A stretch of DNA of 64,000 nucleotides from assembly GCA_003223215.1 (NCBI GenBank), contig QHYH01000100.1, positions 82,387 to 146,386 on the forward strand, in the 5' to 3' direction. The position numbers and the translations under genes are program-made. This document shows positions 45,203-52,814 of this stretch, in pieces; the stretch's first letter is position 1; each line of letters starts with the position of its first letter. The notes under the pieces were generated by a model. That model did no database searches. It had not been told where the DNA came from and worked only from the letters and a program-made list of their open reading frames with translations. Origin of the DNA: Acidobacteriota bacterium (GTDB lineage: Bacteria > Acidobacteriota > Terriglobia > Acidiferrales > UBA7541).

Positions 45203-45857
45203 ATGGCAAATCTGAAGTTCGACAAAGAGATCACTGCACTTCTGGTCATCGATCCGTACAACGATTTCATTTCCGGGGGAGGCAAAGTATGGGATCGCTT
45301 GAAGACTGTTGCAGAGGCAAACGATTGCGTTCCTCATATGTTGCAAGTCATGAATGCTGCGCGGAAGGCGGAGCTTCGCATCGTCTATGCGTTGCATCGT
45401 CGATACCGTCCGGGCGACTACGAGAGCTGGCAGTACATTGCGCCTATCCAGAAGGCGGCCTGGTCGCATAAGATCTTCGAAAATGGCACCTGGGGTGGCG
45501 AGATCGCAGTGAATTCGCTCCTCAGCCGGGTGATATCGTGGCCCTCGAGCATTGGTGTTCCAGCGGCTTTGCCAACACCGATCTGGATTTGCAGCTCAAA
45601 AAGCATGGCATCCACAAGCTCGTCGTCATCGGGCTCATAGCACACACGTGCGTGGAGGCAACGGTTCGCTTTGCCGCCGAGCTGGGCTACGAGGTCACCA
45701 TGGTAAAGGACGCACCACGGATTACTCGGATGAAGAGATGCACGCCGCTCTCGACGTCAATATCGCAAACTACGCCACTGCCATGGTGACCACAAAAGAA
45801 GTCGTCGAGGCCCTTTCATTTCACCTTCGGCTGACGCAGAGCGCTTCGAACGCGTGA
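45203..45857 (+). pseudogene. Cysteine hydrolase (isochorismatase family), two frameshifts
   Basis: Read across three frames, the locus encodes one isochorismatase-like hydrolase: ITALLVIDPYNDFISGGGK with the catalytic Asp, then PGDIVALEHWCSSGFANTDLDL, then IGLIAHTCVEATVRFAAELGYEV with the nucleophile Cys, then TTDYSDEEMHAALDVNIANYAT. The frame changes near 45521 and near 45715 (GCACCACGG, where one A appears lost). All catalytic residues are still present, so the damage is recent or is an assembly error. Related enzymes hydrolyse amides or isochorismate. Confidence 0.8.
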
Positions 45858-45901
45858 GCGTGGGGCGAAGCGTGGTGGCCAAGAGTTTGGAAGGAGGTAT
45901 C

Positions 45902-46045
45902 ATGAAACGAATCGCTTTCGTTCTGGTTGCAGTTGCAACGGTGGCCGCCATGGTCACCGCAACCGCCCCCGCAATGGCATCTCGCCTGATCAGCTCGTCT
46001 AGGCATTCGAATAGACCGGAGACGCAAGAGGATTCAACAGCTTAA
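45902..46045 (+). CDS. Short exported peptide (47 residues)
   Basis: MKRIAFVLVAVATVAAMVTATAPAMAS is a complete signal peptide with an AMA cleavage site, followed by about 20 polar residues (SRLISSSRHSNRPETQ...). AAGGAGGT lies 3-4 bases upstream of the ATG, one of the best ribosome binding sites in the window. The function is unknown. It resembles the lysine-rich short protein at 57621 only in its start. Confidence 0.65.
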   Translation: MKRIAFVLVAVATVAAMVTATAPAMASRLISSSRHSNRPETQEDSTA

Positions 46046-46092
46046 AATTGCGCCCTCAGTCGCGGGTGGAATCTGTTGCGCAGAGGTTCACG

Positions 46093-46610
46093 ATGACGAC
46101 TAACCCAGCTCAAGTACAAATACGTTCAGTCGACTTCGCCGGCCAACCCATGCGGCAAACGGCTTGGCACTGGTTCGCATGACCATCGGCGCGATGTTGG
46201 TGCGGGTCTTCTTCGAGAATCTGGGGAAGGGCGCCTACACCCCGGCGGGCTACGCAGGAGTAATCAATTACACATCAAGGCGAGCCACTCACCGGCGGCA
46301 TGGAAGTGGGTTATGGGACTAATGGCAAGTCATGCGGCCATGATAGCTCCGATGCAGGCCGCGACGGAAATCTCGCTGGGGATCCTGCTGGTTATTGGTC
46401 TGCTTACGCGTCCAGCCGCCTTTGTCGCATTCCTGTTCCTCACCAGCCTTTGGGTCTCGGAATGGGGTACATCATGGATTTGGGAACTACTGGTTCCGGT
46501 GCTCGCATCGCTCGGAATCGCGGTGGGACGCGCAGGTCGAGCCTGGGGCATCGACGGGTTGCTGGCCGGCGGCGCGCCTCGTCCCCGTGGTGATGATGAG
46601 GGAATCTGCG
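46093..46610 (+). pseudogene. DoxX-family membrane protein, two frameshifts
   Basis: The locus starts at an ATG with AGAGG upstream, but the protein is read in three frames: a short first part, then LALVRMTIGAMLVRVFFENLGKG, then IKASHSPAAWKWVMGLM followed by TEISLGILLVIGLLTRPAAFVAFLF and further hydrophobic helices. This is the four-helix DoxX pattern. One base is lost near 46165 and one near 46275. The intact gene would encode an inner-membrane protein of about 170 residues. Confidence 0.7.
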
Positions 46611-46614
46611 TGCA

Positions 46615-46839
46615 GTGTCAGTCGTCATTCCTACCCATAACAAGGTGCAGGCCATTGGCCGGGTGCTTGCCGATCTGCCTTCCGATCTCGTCGCGGAGGT
46701 CATCGTTAAGGATGGGGGCGCACTTGATTCTGCTGGCTCGGGAACTGTGGCTCGCTCAGGCGAAGGCGCCGAGGAGGGCAGGCTGGTTCGGCGAATGGCA
46801 GCAAGCCGTCGCGCAAGTTCGTCCTTGTGCGGGAGGCCT
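46615..46839 (+). pseudogene. Truncated glycosyltransferase family 2 start
   Basis: From the GTG at 46615 the frame reads SVVIPTHNKVQAIGRVLADL and then AEVIVKDGG, the first strand, helix and D-G-G loop of a GT2 enzyme. After about 45 codons the similarity ends and the frame runs directly into the GT87 gene. A normal GT2 needs about 200 more residues with DxD, so a large deletion is likely. Confidence 0.65.
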
Positions 46840-48138
46840 GTGAAACTCACACCCTCGCACCGGCTGTACGGACTCGGCGCCATCTTGCTTGTGGCTCTGA
46901 CGATCTGCGCACGCAACTTCAGCCGCACGGGTGAACCGTCATTTATCATTCCTCTGGCTGCTGCCGGCGTCGCCTACCTCCTAGCCATCCGCGAGCTCTT
47001 ATCCACGCCAACATTCCCGAAGCGCGTCATCGTCTTCGGTCTCGCGCTGGCTGCTCTGTGGCATTTTCAATTCCTACTAATGCCACCAGGTTTAGACGAC
47101 GACATTCATCGATATGTTTGGGACGGCCGCGTGCAGCGGCTCGGCTATAACCCTTATATCGTCATTCCGAGCGAACCTGCCCTTGCCGGCTTGCACACAT
47201 CTGAGACGCGTACGCTGAATAATCCGGAGGTACCGAGCCCATATCCACCGGGGGCGCAGCTATTCTTTCGCGCGGTAACCGCAATTCACGAATCCACATT
47301 TGCGGTGAAAGTGGCATTTGTAGTTTGCGATTTGGCGATTGCGTTGGTGTTGCTCGATGTCTTGCGTTGTACCCGGCAGGGAGAGCACTGGGTTCTGGCT
47401 TATGCCTGGCACCCACTGCTAGCCACGGAAGTGGCGGGCAGCGGTCACGTCGATATTGTCGGCGTGCTGCTGCTGTTGGTGTCCGCGGCCGCGCTTGTGA
47501 GACGCTGGCGTGCCGTTGCCGCCATCGCATTTGGGCTGGGTGTAGCGGTGAAATTGCTCCCGATCGTACTGCTGCCACTCTACTGGAAGCGGGTTCGCCT
47601 GCGCGACGGCGTGCTGGCTGCAGCCGTCCTCGGACTTCTATATGTGCCGTTTCTGAACCACGGCCGTATTCCCTTGGGGTCGCTTGGCAGCTACGTGCAG
47701 AGGTTCCGCTTTAATGATCCCGTTTTTGCGACGCTGGAGCGAGTGGCGGCTCCTCAGGTTGTGGTTGGGATGGCAGCGCTCGTCGGCTTTCTTGCCGCGA
47801 TCTGGATCAGAAGAAGGTCGACGGAAGGGTCTTCGGACGCGTTTGCATGGCCCATGGCAGCATCGCTGTTATGTGCGCCGGTCGTATATCCGTGGTATCT
47901 GCTGTGGCTGCTGCCGTTCATGCGGTCGACTTCAACGTTGCCAATCATCATCTGGACATTAAGCATTATTCCTACTTATTATGTCTGGCATCTGAGGGCA
48001 GTTGGACGGCCGTGGCTGGTTCCTAGCTGGATTATGGTGCTGGAATACGGATCCGTGGCCGTGGCTGCCGCCATTATCGCTTTCCTCCGGATCAGGCGAT
48101 CGGCCGCACAACAGTGCTCGGCGGACCTGGTAGAGTGA
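46840..48138 (+). CDS. GT87-type (DUF2029) polyprenyl-phosphate-dependent mannosyltransferase-like membrane protein
   Basis: About 432 residues with roughly ten hydrophobic helices. The first periplasmic loop has PPGLDDDIHRYVWDGRVQRLGYNPY, with the acidic pair expected for GT-C glycosyltransferases, and later helices include YPPGAQLFFRAV, VAVKLLPIVLLPLYWKR and APVVYPWYLLWLLPF. The GTG at 46840, preceded by GGGAGG, gives a clean start; a longer fused frame from 46615 also exists. Members transfer sugars from lipid carriers outside the cytoplasmic membrane. Confidence 0.8.
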   Translation: MKLTPSHRLYGLGAILLVALTICARNFSRTGEPSFIIPLAAAGVAYLLAIRELLSTPTFPKRVIVFGLALAALWHFQFLLMPPGLDDDIHRYVWDGRVQRLGYNPYIVIPSEPALAGLHTSETRTLNNPEVPSPYPPGAQLFFRAVTAIHESTFAVKVAFVVCDLAIALVLLDVLRCTRQGEHWVLAYAWHPLLATEVAGSGHVDIVGVLLLLVSAAALVRRWRAVAAIAFGLGVAVKLLPIVLLPLYWKRVRLRDGVLAAAVLGLLYVPFLNHGRIPLGSLGSYVQRFRFNDPVFATLERVAAPQVVVGMAALVGFLAAIWIRRRSTEGSSDAFAWPMAASLLCAPVVYPWYLLWLLPFMRSTSTLPIIIWTLSIIPTYYVWHLRAVGRPWLVPSWIMVLEYGSVAVAAAIIAFLRIRRSAAQQCSADLVE

Positions 48139-48216
48139 TGCCAACCGCACCACGCCCGTTTTTGCAACGAGGAGCGTTTGTAAGTCATCCAATACGACGT
48201 TCGTTTCATTCATTAA

Positions 48217-48231
48217 GGAGGACCCTCCATG
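48217..48231 (+). promoter_or_regulatory. Self-complementary Shine-Dalgarno before the ATG
   Basis: GGAGG (48217-48221) is followed after two bases by CCTCC (48224-48228) and then the ATG. The best hairpin is GGAG/CTCC with a 4-base loop. Confidence 0.45.
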
Positions 48232-48969
48232 ACAAAGTCGACCCGTTCTGCGACGATTCTTATGCTCTCTCTGGGGGTGCTGCTCCTTGCGGGCACTTCG
48301 CGGGCCCAGACGCGTCCCCCCATTGTCGACGAGCTTGCCAAAACCTATGGCCTCGACTCGTTTGGGCAGCTGGATGCGATCCGCTATACGTTCAACCTAG
48401 AGCTCCCAGATTTGAAGGTGAATCTCTCGCGAACTTGGACTTGGGAGCCTAAGACCGGCCAAGTCACTTACGAGAGTAAAGATAAGGACGGCAAGCCGGT
48501 GAGGGTTAGCTATGTCCGGTCTCAGATCAGCAGCGCGCCTGCCAACGTGAAAGACGAAGTTGAGCCGGCGTTCGTCAACGACAATTATTGGTTTATTTTC
48601 CCATTCCATGCTTACTGGGACACCAGCGCCATTGTGACAGTCAAGGACATGCAAAAATTGCCGCTCGGAAAGGGTTCGGCGAAGCTGGTGTCGGTGAAAT
48701 ATCCTCCGGAGGTTGGCGGCTACACGCCGGGAGATACTTGGGATCTTTACCTCGGGTCGGATGGGCGAGTCAAGGAATTCACCTATCATCGTGGTGGACC
48801 GAAGAAGCCGAGCCTCCTCTCAACAACTTGGGCGGGCTACAAGAAAGCTGGCCCTCTGCTTGTCTCAACCGACCATCGCGGCATAGCGGACGGCAAAGCG
48901 GCCCGAATCTTCTTTTCCAATGTGGCCTTCAAGCTGGCGGGGTCGGACAAGTGGACGGACGCGCAGTAG
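48229..48969 (+). CDS. Secreted hypothetical protein
   Basis: 246 residues with a signal peptide (ATILMLSLGVLLLAGTSRAQ). The mature part has repeated beta-strand patterns: IRYTFNLELPDLKVNLSRTWTWEPKTGQVTY, then FVNDNYWFIFPFHAYWDTSA, then GDTWDLYLGSDGRVKEFTYHRGG. The layout recalls exported outer-membrane lipoprotein-sorting-like domains found in Bacteroidota and Acidobacteriota, but I cannot name the family. It is transcribed alone. Confidence 0.7.
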   Translation: MTKSTRSATILMLSLGVLLLAGTSRAQTRPPIVDELAKTYGLDSFGQLDAIRYTFNLELPDLKVNLSRTWTWEPKTGQVTYESKDKDGKPVRVSYVRSQISSAPANVKDEVEPAFVNDNYWFIFPFHAYWDTSAIVTVKDMQKLPLGKGSAKLVSVKYPPEVGGYTPGDTWDLYLGSDGRVKEFTYHRGGPKKPSLLSTTWAGYKKAGPLLVSTDHRGIADGKAARIFFSNVAFKLAGSDKWTDAQ

Positions 48970-49522
48970 GAAACCAACGGCTCGTCGCGTCCGATTGACG
49001 TCAATCCTCACCAATCGGACTCTCGGCCAATCGCGACGGGGGTGCAGGAGCTTCCGAGTTTGGGAGAGATCGCGGTCGCCGAAAGACTTGCCAGTATTCT
49101 TCGTCCGTGAGCGCGCGGAGATCGCAGAGCACTGCCTGGTAAACGTTCACTGTCTATTGGTCGGATAGAAGATTTTGTGGATTCCACGTCGCGGACGCCT
49201 GGCTTTCTTAACGCTTCCGTCTACTTTCGAATAGGCAGTCCCGCCATGTACTCAATCTACGAGACCCGAATTGGGAACAAGGGAGATGTTTCTCGGCAGC
49301 ATCGCGGATAGTGGCTCGCGCGGCTTCCACAAGCTGGGGGATGTCGAAAATCGGCTCGGATACTATCTGGGCCAAATCGCACGCTAGGCCCTCGCCCGAC
49401 GGGGCTCCTAGCTTCTGGGCGTCGAGGATGGGACGCGTTCGAAGCCAAGCTTGGCGGACACGTTTCGAATGTCTGTAGTGATGTTTAACATTTTCTGCGC
49501 ACTATATCGAAAGGAGCCATCA
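48970..49522. other. Intergenic region with a possible minus-strand coding remnant
   Basis: On the minus strand, about 49450-49265, a frame reads RPILDAQKLGAPSGEGLACD, then IVSEPIFDIPQLVEAARATI and ends near FGS. It has no start codon and is preceded in another frame by DIRNVSAKLGFERV. It reads like the tail of a real protein, but I do not recognise it. The left 280 bases hold nothing visible. Confidence 0.4.
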
Positions 49523-49987
49523 ATGAACGCCGTACAAGTCGAACAGAAGAGCTATGAGATGCCCCCGCGGGACGGAATCAGCGTCGCACATTTTCTCACC
49601 GTCGCCGACATCGACCGATCGCTTCGCTTCTATGAAACGGTCTTCGGCGGTCGCGCTCTGAGCAGAGGCGACAGCAAGGGCGCGCCTGGGTACATTCAGA
49701 TCGCGAATACTTGGCTCCTTGTCAACGTTGGGGGCGGGCCGACCCCCGGGCCGACCCCCGACAAGCCGTCGGTAACGCTTAGCGTCCTCGCCGACCCGGA
49801 TAAGATCAGCAGCTTTATGAATATCCGCGTTGCGGATATTCAAGCGTGCTATAAATTATGGAAAAGTCGAGGAGCCGAGTTCATCACGGAGCCGATCCCC
49901 AAGTACGGCGAGACGCGCTGCTACATCCGCGATCCTGACGGTTATATTATCGAGGTCGGACAAAGCACCTCCCTCACGTACGGTTAA
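49523..49987 (+). CDS. VOC-family (glyoxalase-like) protein
   Basis: 154 residues forming the paired beta-alpha-beta-beta-beta units of the vicinal-oxygen-chelate fold: VAHFLTVADIDRSLRFYETVFGG in the first half and VADIQACYKLWKSRGAEFI with RDPDGYIIEVGQ in the second. The His and Glu metal ligands at the expected positions (VAHFLTV, IIEVGQ) are present. GAAAGGAG is 6 bases upstream of the ATG at 49523. Substrates of such proteins include methylglyoxal adducts, dihydroxyaromatics and antibiotics. First gene of a same-strand run of eight to nine genes. Confidence 0.85.
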   Translation: MNAVQVEQKSYEMPPRDGISVAHFLTVADIDRSLRFYETVFGGRALSRGDSKGAPGYIQIANTWLLVNVGGGPTPGPTPDKPSVTLSVLADPDKISSFMNIRVADIQACYKLWKSRGAEFITEPIPKYGETRCYIRDPDGYIIEVGQSTSLTYG

Positions 49988-50088
49988 CGCTTGGCGCGGA
50001 TAGGATGCCGACTCTGAGCCTTGTCGTCGCGCTTCTGTCAATCCTTGCCTTGAACAGTCACTCGCTCTGACATCGAAAGGAGAACCAG

Positions 50089-50949
50089 ATGGATGGCACA
50101 AATGGACTGAAAGAGACCACGCTTAGTGTCAACGTCTTTACCGCACCGGGAAAGGCTATGGTCGGCGAGCGGCCAAAGCCCTTCGGCGAAGCGTTCGGCT
50201 TTGACCCGATCACGTCGACTTTAATCTTCGGCGAGTACGACGCGGTGCTGGTAGACCCAATGACGACGGTGGCTGAGGCCGAGGCTCTCGCGGATTGGAT
50301 TGCTCTGCACAACCGCAACTTGGAGACCATCTACATAACGCACGCCCATTTCGACCACTTCTACGGTCTGAGCATTCTGCTCGACCGTTTCCCGGGCGCT
50401 CGGGCGATAGCAACGCCCAAGACGGTGAACGCCATGCAGATGTCTTTCACTCCCACAGTGGAGCGGCTTGCCCGCCGGCTCTTTCCTGGGCAAGTGCCCA
50501 CCAAGTTGGTTCCACCTGAGCCCTACGAGCACGACACGTTCACCCTCGAGGGCCACGAATTGCGCATCATCGAGCAGGGCCGCACCGACAGTCCCGATTC
50601 GACGTCTCTACACGTTCCATCGATCGGCCTGATCGTCGCTGGCGACGTTGTGTACAACCAATGCCGCATGTACGTCGGCGACACCACCCCCGAGAGCCGA
50701 AAGAATTGGATCGCGGCGCTAGACCGGTTGGCGGCGCTGAACCCGGCGATTGTTGTCGCCGGTCACAAGAAGCCTGGCGCGCCCGATTCTCCCTCGACAA
50801 TCCAAGACACCAAACGTTACCTGCAGGACTTCGATCGGCTGCAGAAAACCGCGACGTCCGACCAGGAGCTGTTCGATCAGATGACGGAGCTGTACCCGCA
50901 TTGGGTAGCCAATCAGTCGTGGTTGATGTTCGGATTCCCACAGCCATAA
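50089..50949 (+). CDS. MBL-fold metallohydrolase
   Basis: 286 residues. The metal motif THAHFDH (HxHxDH, from residue 85) is complete; later ligands are probably the His in SLHVPSIGLIVAGD and in AGHKKPG. The layout is that of small-molecule lactonase/hydrolase-like members. GAAAGGAG precedes the ATG. The gene lies 101 bases after the VOC gene. Confidence 0.9.
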   Translation: MDGTNGLKETTLSVNVFTAPGKAMVGERPKPFGEAFGFDPITSTLIFGEYDAVLVDPMTTVAEAEALADWIALHNRNLETIYITHAHFDHFYGLSILLDRFPGARAIATPKTVNAMQMSFTPTVERLARRLFPGQVPTKLVPPEPYEHDTFTLEGHELRIIEQGRTDSPDSTSLHVPSIGLIVAGDVVYNQCRMYVGDTTPESRKNWIAALDRLAALNPAIVVAGHKKPGAPDSPSTIQDTKRYLQDFDRLQKTATSDQELFDQMTELYPHWVANQSWLMFGFPQP

Positions 50950-51024
50950 CCTACATCAACCGCTGATGCGAATGTTCCGAAAGTCTGCCCTGCTGTTTTA
51001 CATTTTCTGTACGAAGGAGGTTGT

Positions 51025-51495
51025 ATGTCTCAGAAAGCCGGCGCCTTAAAGCCTGCCCAGCAAAGCGAAGTCCGCCATCACCAACTCGGGCAGGAGGTTT
51101 TCAAAACCATCTTGCCCGAAGATGTCGATTGGAAACCGTTCCCGGCGTTCCCACCTTCCGTTCGGCTAGCCGTCGTCGTGGGTCAGCCCTCGGAGCCCGG
51201 CCCTTACACAATCAGGGTCAAATCGCCTCACGGCGCGAAGCTGATGCCTCACAAGCACCCAGAGGATCGGGTCTATACCGTGATTTCCGGCGTCTTTTAT
51301 ATCGGACTGGATGATGAATTCGACGCGAGTAAGTTGGAAGCCTATCCGCCCGGCGCCGTGATCATTCTCCCTGGCAACACGCACCATCTCCACTGGGCGA
51401 AATCCGGCGAGTACGTCACGCAAATAACCGCGATGGGGCCGCTTGGACTGGAATACCTCAGCGCGAAAGACGATCCGCGAAACAAAAACTCGTAG
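51025..51495 (+). CDS. Cupin-domain protein
   Basis: 156 residues with one cupin barrel: GAKLMPHKHPEDRVYTVISGVFYIGL (first motif with H-x-H and Glu/Asp) and YPPGAVIILPGNTHHLHWAKSGEY (second motif with His). This fits metal-binding ChrR-like or small dioxygenase-like cupins; the substrate is unknown. A strong GGAGG precedes the ATG. The upstream sequence GTTTTACATTTTCTG resembles one before the VOC gene. Confidence 0.88.
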   Translation: MSQKAGALKPAQQSEVRHHQLGQEVFKTILPEDVDWKPFPAFPPSVRLAVVVGQPSEPGPYTIRVKSPHGAKLMPHKHPEDRVYTVISGVFYIGLDDEFDASKLEAYPPGAVIILPGNTHHLHWAKSGEYVTQITAMGPLGLEYLSAKDDPRNKNS

Positions 51496-51563
51496 GAGGA
51501 GTCTGAACAGCTTTTTGTGGCCCCAAAGGAACGAGTTTTCTAATCTTGAGTTTGGAGCACAAG

Positions 51564-51983
51564 ATGAACGATCAACAAGAGACGGAGCAGTATTCTGCAG
51601 TGCGAGATCAGGGGATCCGTGCGGCACTGGATCAGCATTGGGCGGCGTCCGATGCCAACGATTTTGAAACGGAACACCTCATCTATCACGAGGACGCGGT
51701 GCTGGAATACCCGCAGTCCGGCGAGCGAACCCGCGGTCGACGCAACATACAGCAGCAACGCGCTAGTCAGCCGAACAAAAAGCGGTTCTCTATCCGGCGA
51801 ACCATTGGCGGCGGTGATCTTTGGGTCACCGAATTCATCCTGACCTATGACAGCAAGCCGTCCTACACCGTGAGCATCATGGAGTTCAGCGGCGACAAGG
51901 TTGCGCGGGAAACACAGTACTTTGCGGATCCATTCGTGGCTCCCGCATCGCGCGCTCAATGGGTCGAACGGATGGACAACTAA
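51564..51983 (+). CDS. NTF2-like (SnoaL-type) protein
   Basis: 139 residues: a first helix (YSAVRDQGIRAALDQHWAASD), then the cone-shaped sheet with YHEDAVLEYPQSGERTRGRRNI and ETQYFADPFVAPASRAQWVERMD. The tail pattern Y-F-A-D-P-F-x-A-P-x-W-R is typical of SnoaL-like domains. The fold serves as an isomerase, cyclase or binding protein; nothing indicates which. I use the ATG at 51564 (GGAG upstream) and not the one at 51546. Confidence 0.82.
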   Translation: MNDQQETEQYSAVRDQGIRAALDQHWAASDANDFETEHLIYHEDAVLEYPQSGERTRGRRNIQQQRASQPNKKRFSIRRTIGGGDLWVTEFILTYDSKPSYTVSIMEFSGDKVARETQYFADPFVAPASRAQWVERMDN

Positions 51984-52048
51984 TCTCGACGCGTGAGGAT
52001 CCGCTGGCGGCAGCGCCATTTGCGGTTTGCATGATGGAGGTTCGAGCG

Positions 52049-52522
52049 ATGGATGGGAAGGGGTTGGTCCAGTTTGCGCTGATGGGCAACGGTCATTTGG
52101 AACAATACGCCATCCTGCTGGTGCGCGTTTCGATCGGGCTGTTCTTCGCCATCTCCGGCGCAAACAAATTGTTTGTCGCCGGCGGAACGAAACCCGTTTA
52201 CGACACGCTCGTGCAGGCCAAAATCCCGTTTCCCCACTTCACAGCTTATTTCGTGTCGGCTGTCGAGTTTTTTTGCGGATCGTTGGTGGCCTTGGGTTTT
52301 TTTTCCAGCTTCGGCAGCGTGGCTTTATTGATTGATATGATTGTCGCCACCCTGACCAGCGCGGTTACCACCGTGCCTAAGGGACTTTCGTTTCTTCGCT
52401 GGCTCGACGATTTCCTCTATCTTCCGGAAGTCCTGTACGTGCTCTTCTTTATCTGGCTGATCTGCTCTGGCCCGGGAAAGTTCAGTGTGGACTACTGGCT
52501 CGCAGGCAAACTACTGGGTTGA
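52049..52522 (+). CDS. DoxX-family membrane protein
   Basis: 157 residues with four hydrophobic helices, beginning YAILLVRVSIGLFFAISGANK, the DoxX first helix. GGAGG lies 8 bases upstream of the chosen ATG; a longer frame from 51959 overlaps the previous gene. DoxX proteins are inner-membrane proteins linked to thiosulfate oxidation or redox stress. This intact copy is unrelated in frame to the broken DoxX at 46.1 kb and may replace it. Its stop overlaps the next start. Confidence 0.85.
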   Translation: MDGKGLVQFALMGNGHLEQYAILLVRVSIGLFFAISGANKLFVAGGTKPVYDTLVQAKIPFPHFTAYFVSAVEFFCGSLVALGFFSSFGSVALLIDMIVATLTSAVTTVPKGLSFLRWLDDFLYLPEVLYVLFFIWLICSGPGKFSVDYWLAGKLLG

Positions 52523-52755
52523 TCGGCAGCCCCGTTGACTCGCGCCTGGCATCCAAAAAGGAGGAAAAATACACGCACGAAGGGATTGCAAGGCTCGCCT
52601 ACGAATTGTGGGAGCGCAGGGGCCGCCCGCGCGGTTCGCCTGAAATTGATTGGTACGCAGCGGAAACTGCTTTGGGCGTGCAAGATTCGCGAGAAGAGTT
52701 CTCGCTCGCGGGTGTCCGCTTTGAGCCAGAAGAAGGTGCCTATCGCGAACGCTGA
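52519..52755 (+). CDS. DUF2934 protein
   Basis: 78 residues with IARLAYELWERRGRPRGSPEIDWYAAE, the DUF2934 core found in many Acidobacteriota and Proteobacteria. The start is a TTG that overlaps the DoxX stop codon, so translation is probably coupled. An ATG start is not available before the core. Function unknown. Confidence 0.75.
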   Translation: MIGSPVDSRLASKKEEKYTHEGIARLAYELWERRGRPRGSPEIDWYAAETALGVQDSREEFSLAGVRFEPEEGAYRER

Positions 52756-52814
52756 GTTCAGCGTGGTTGTATAGCAAGGATTCTAGCCAGACGCTGGACT
52801 TCGACGAGGTACGC

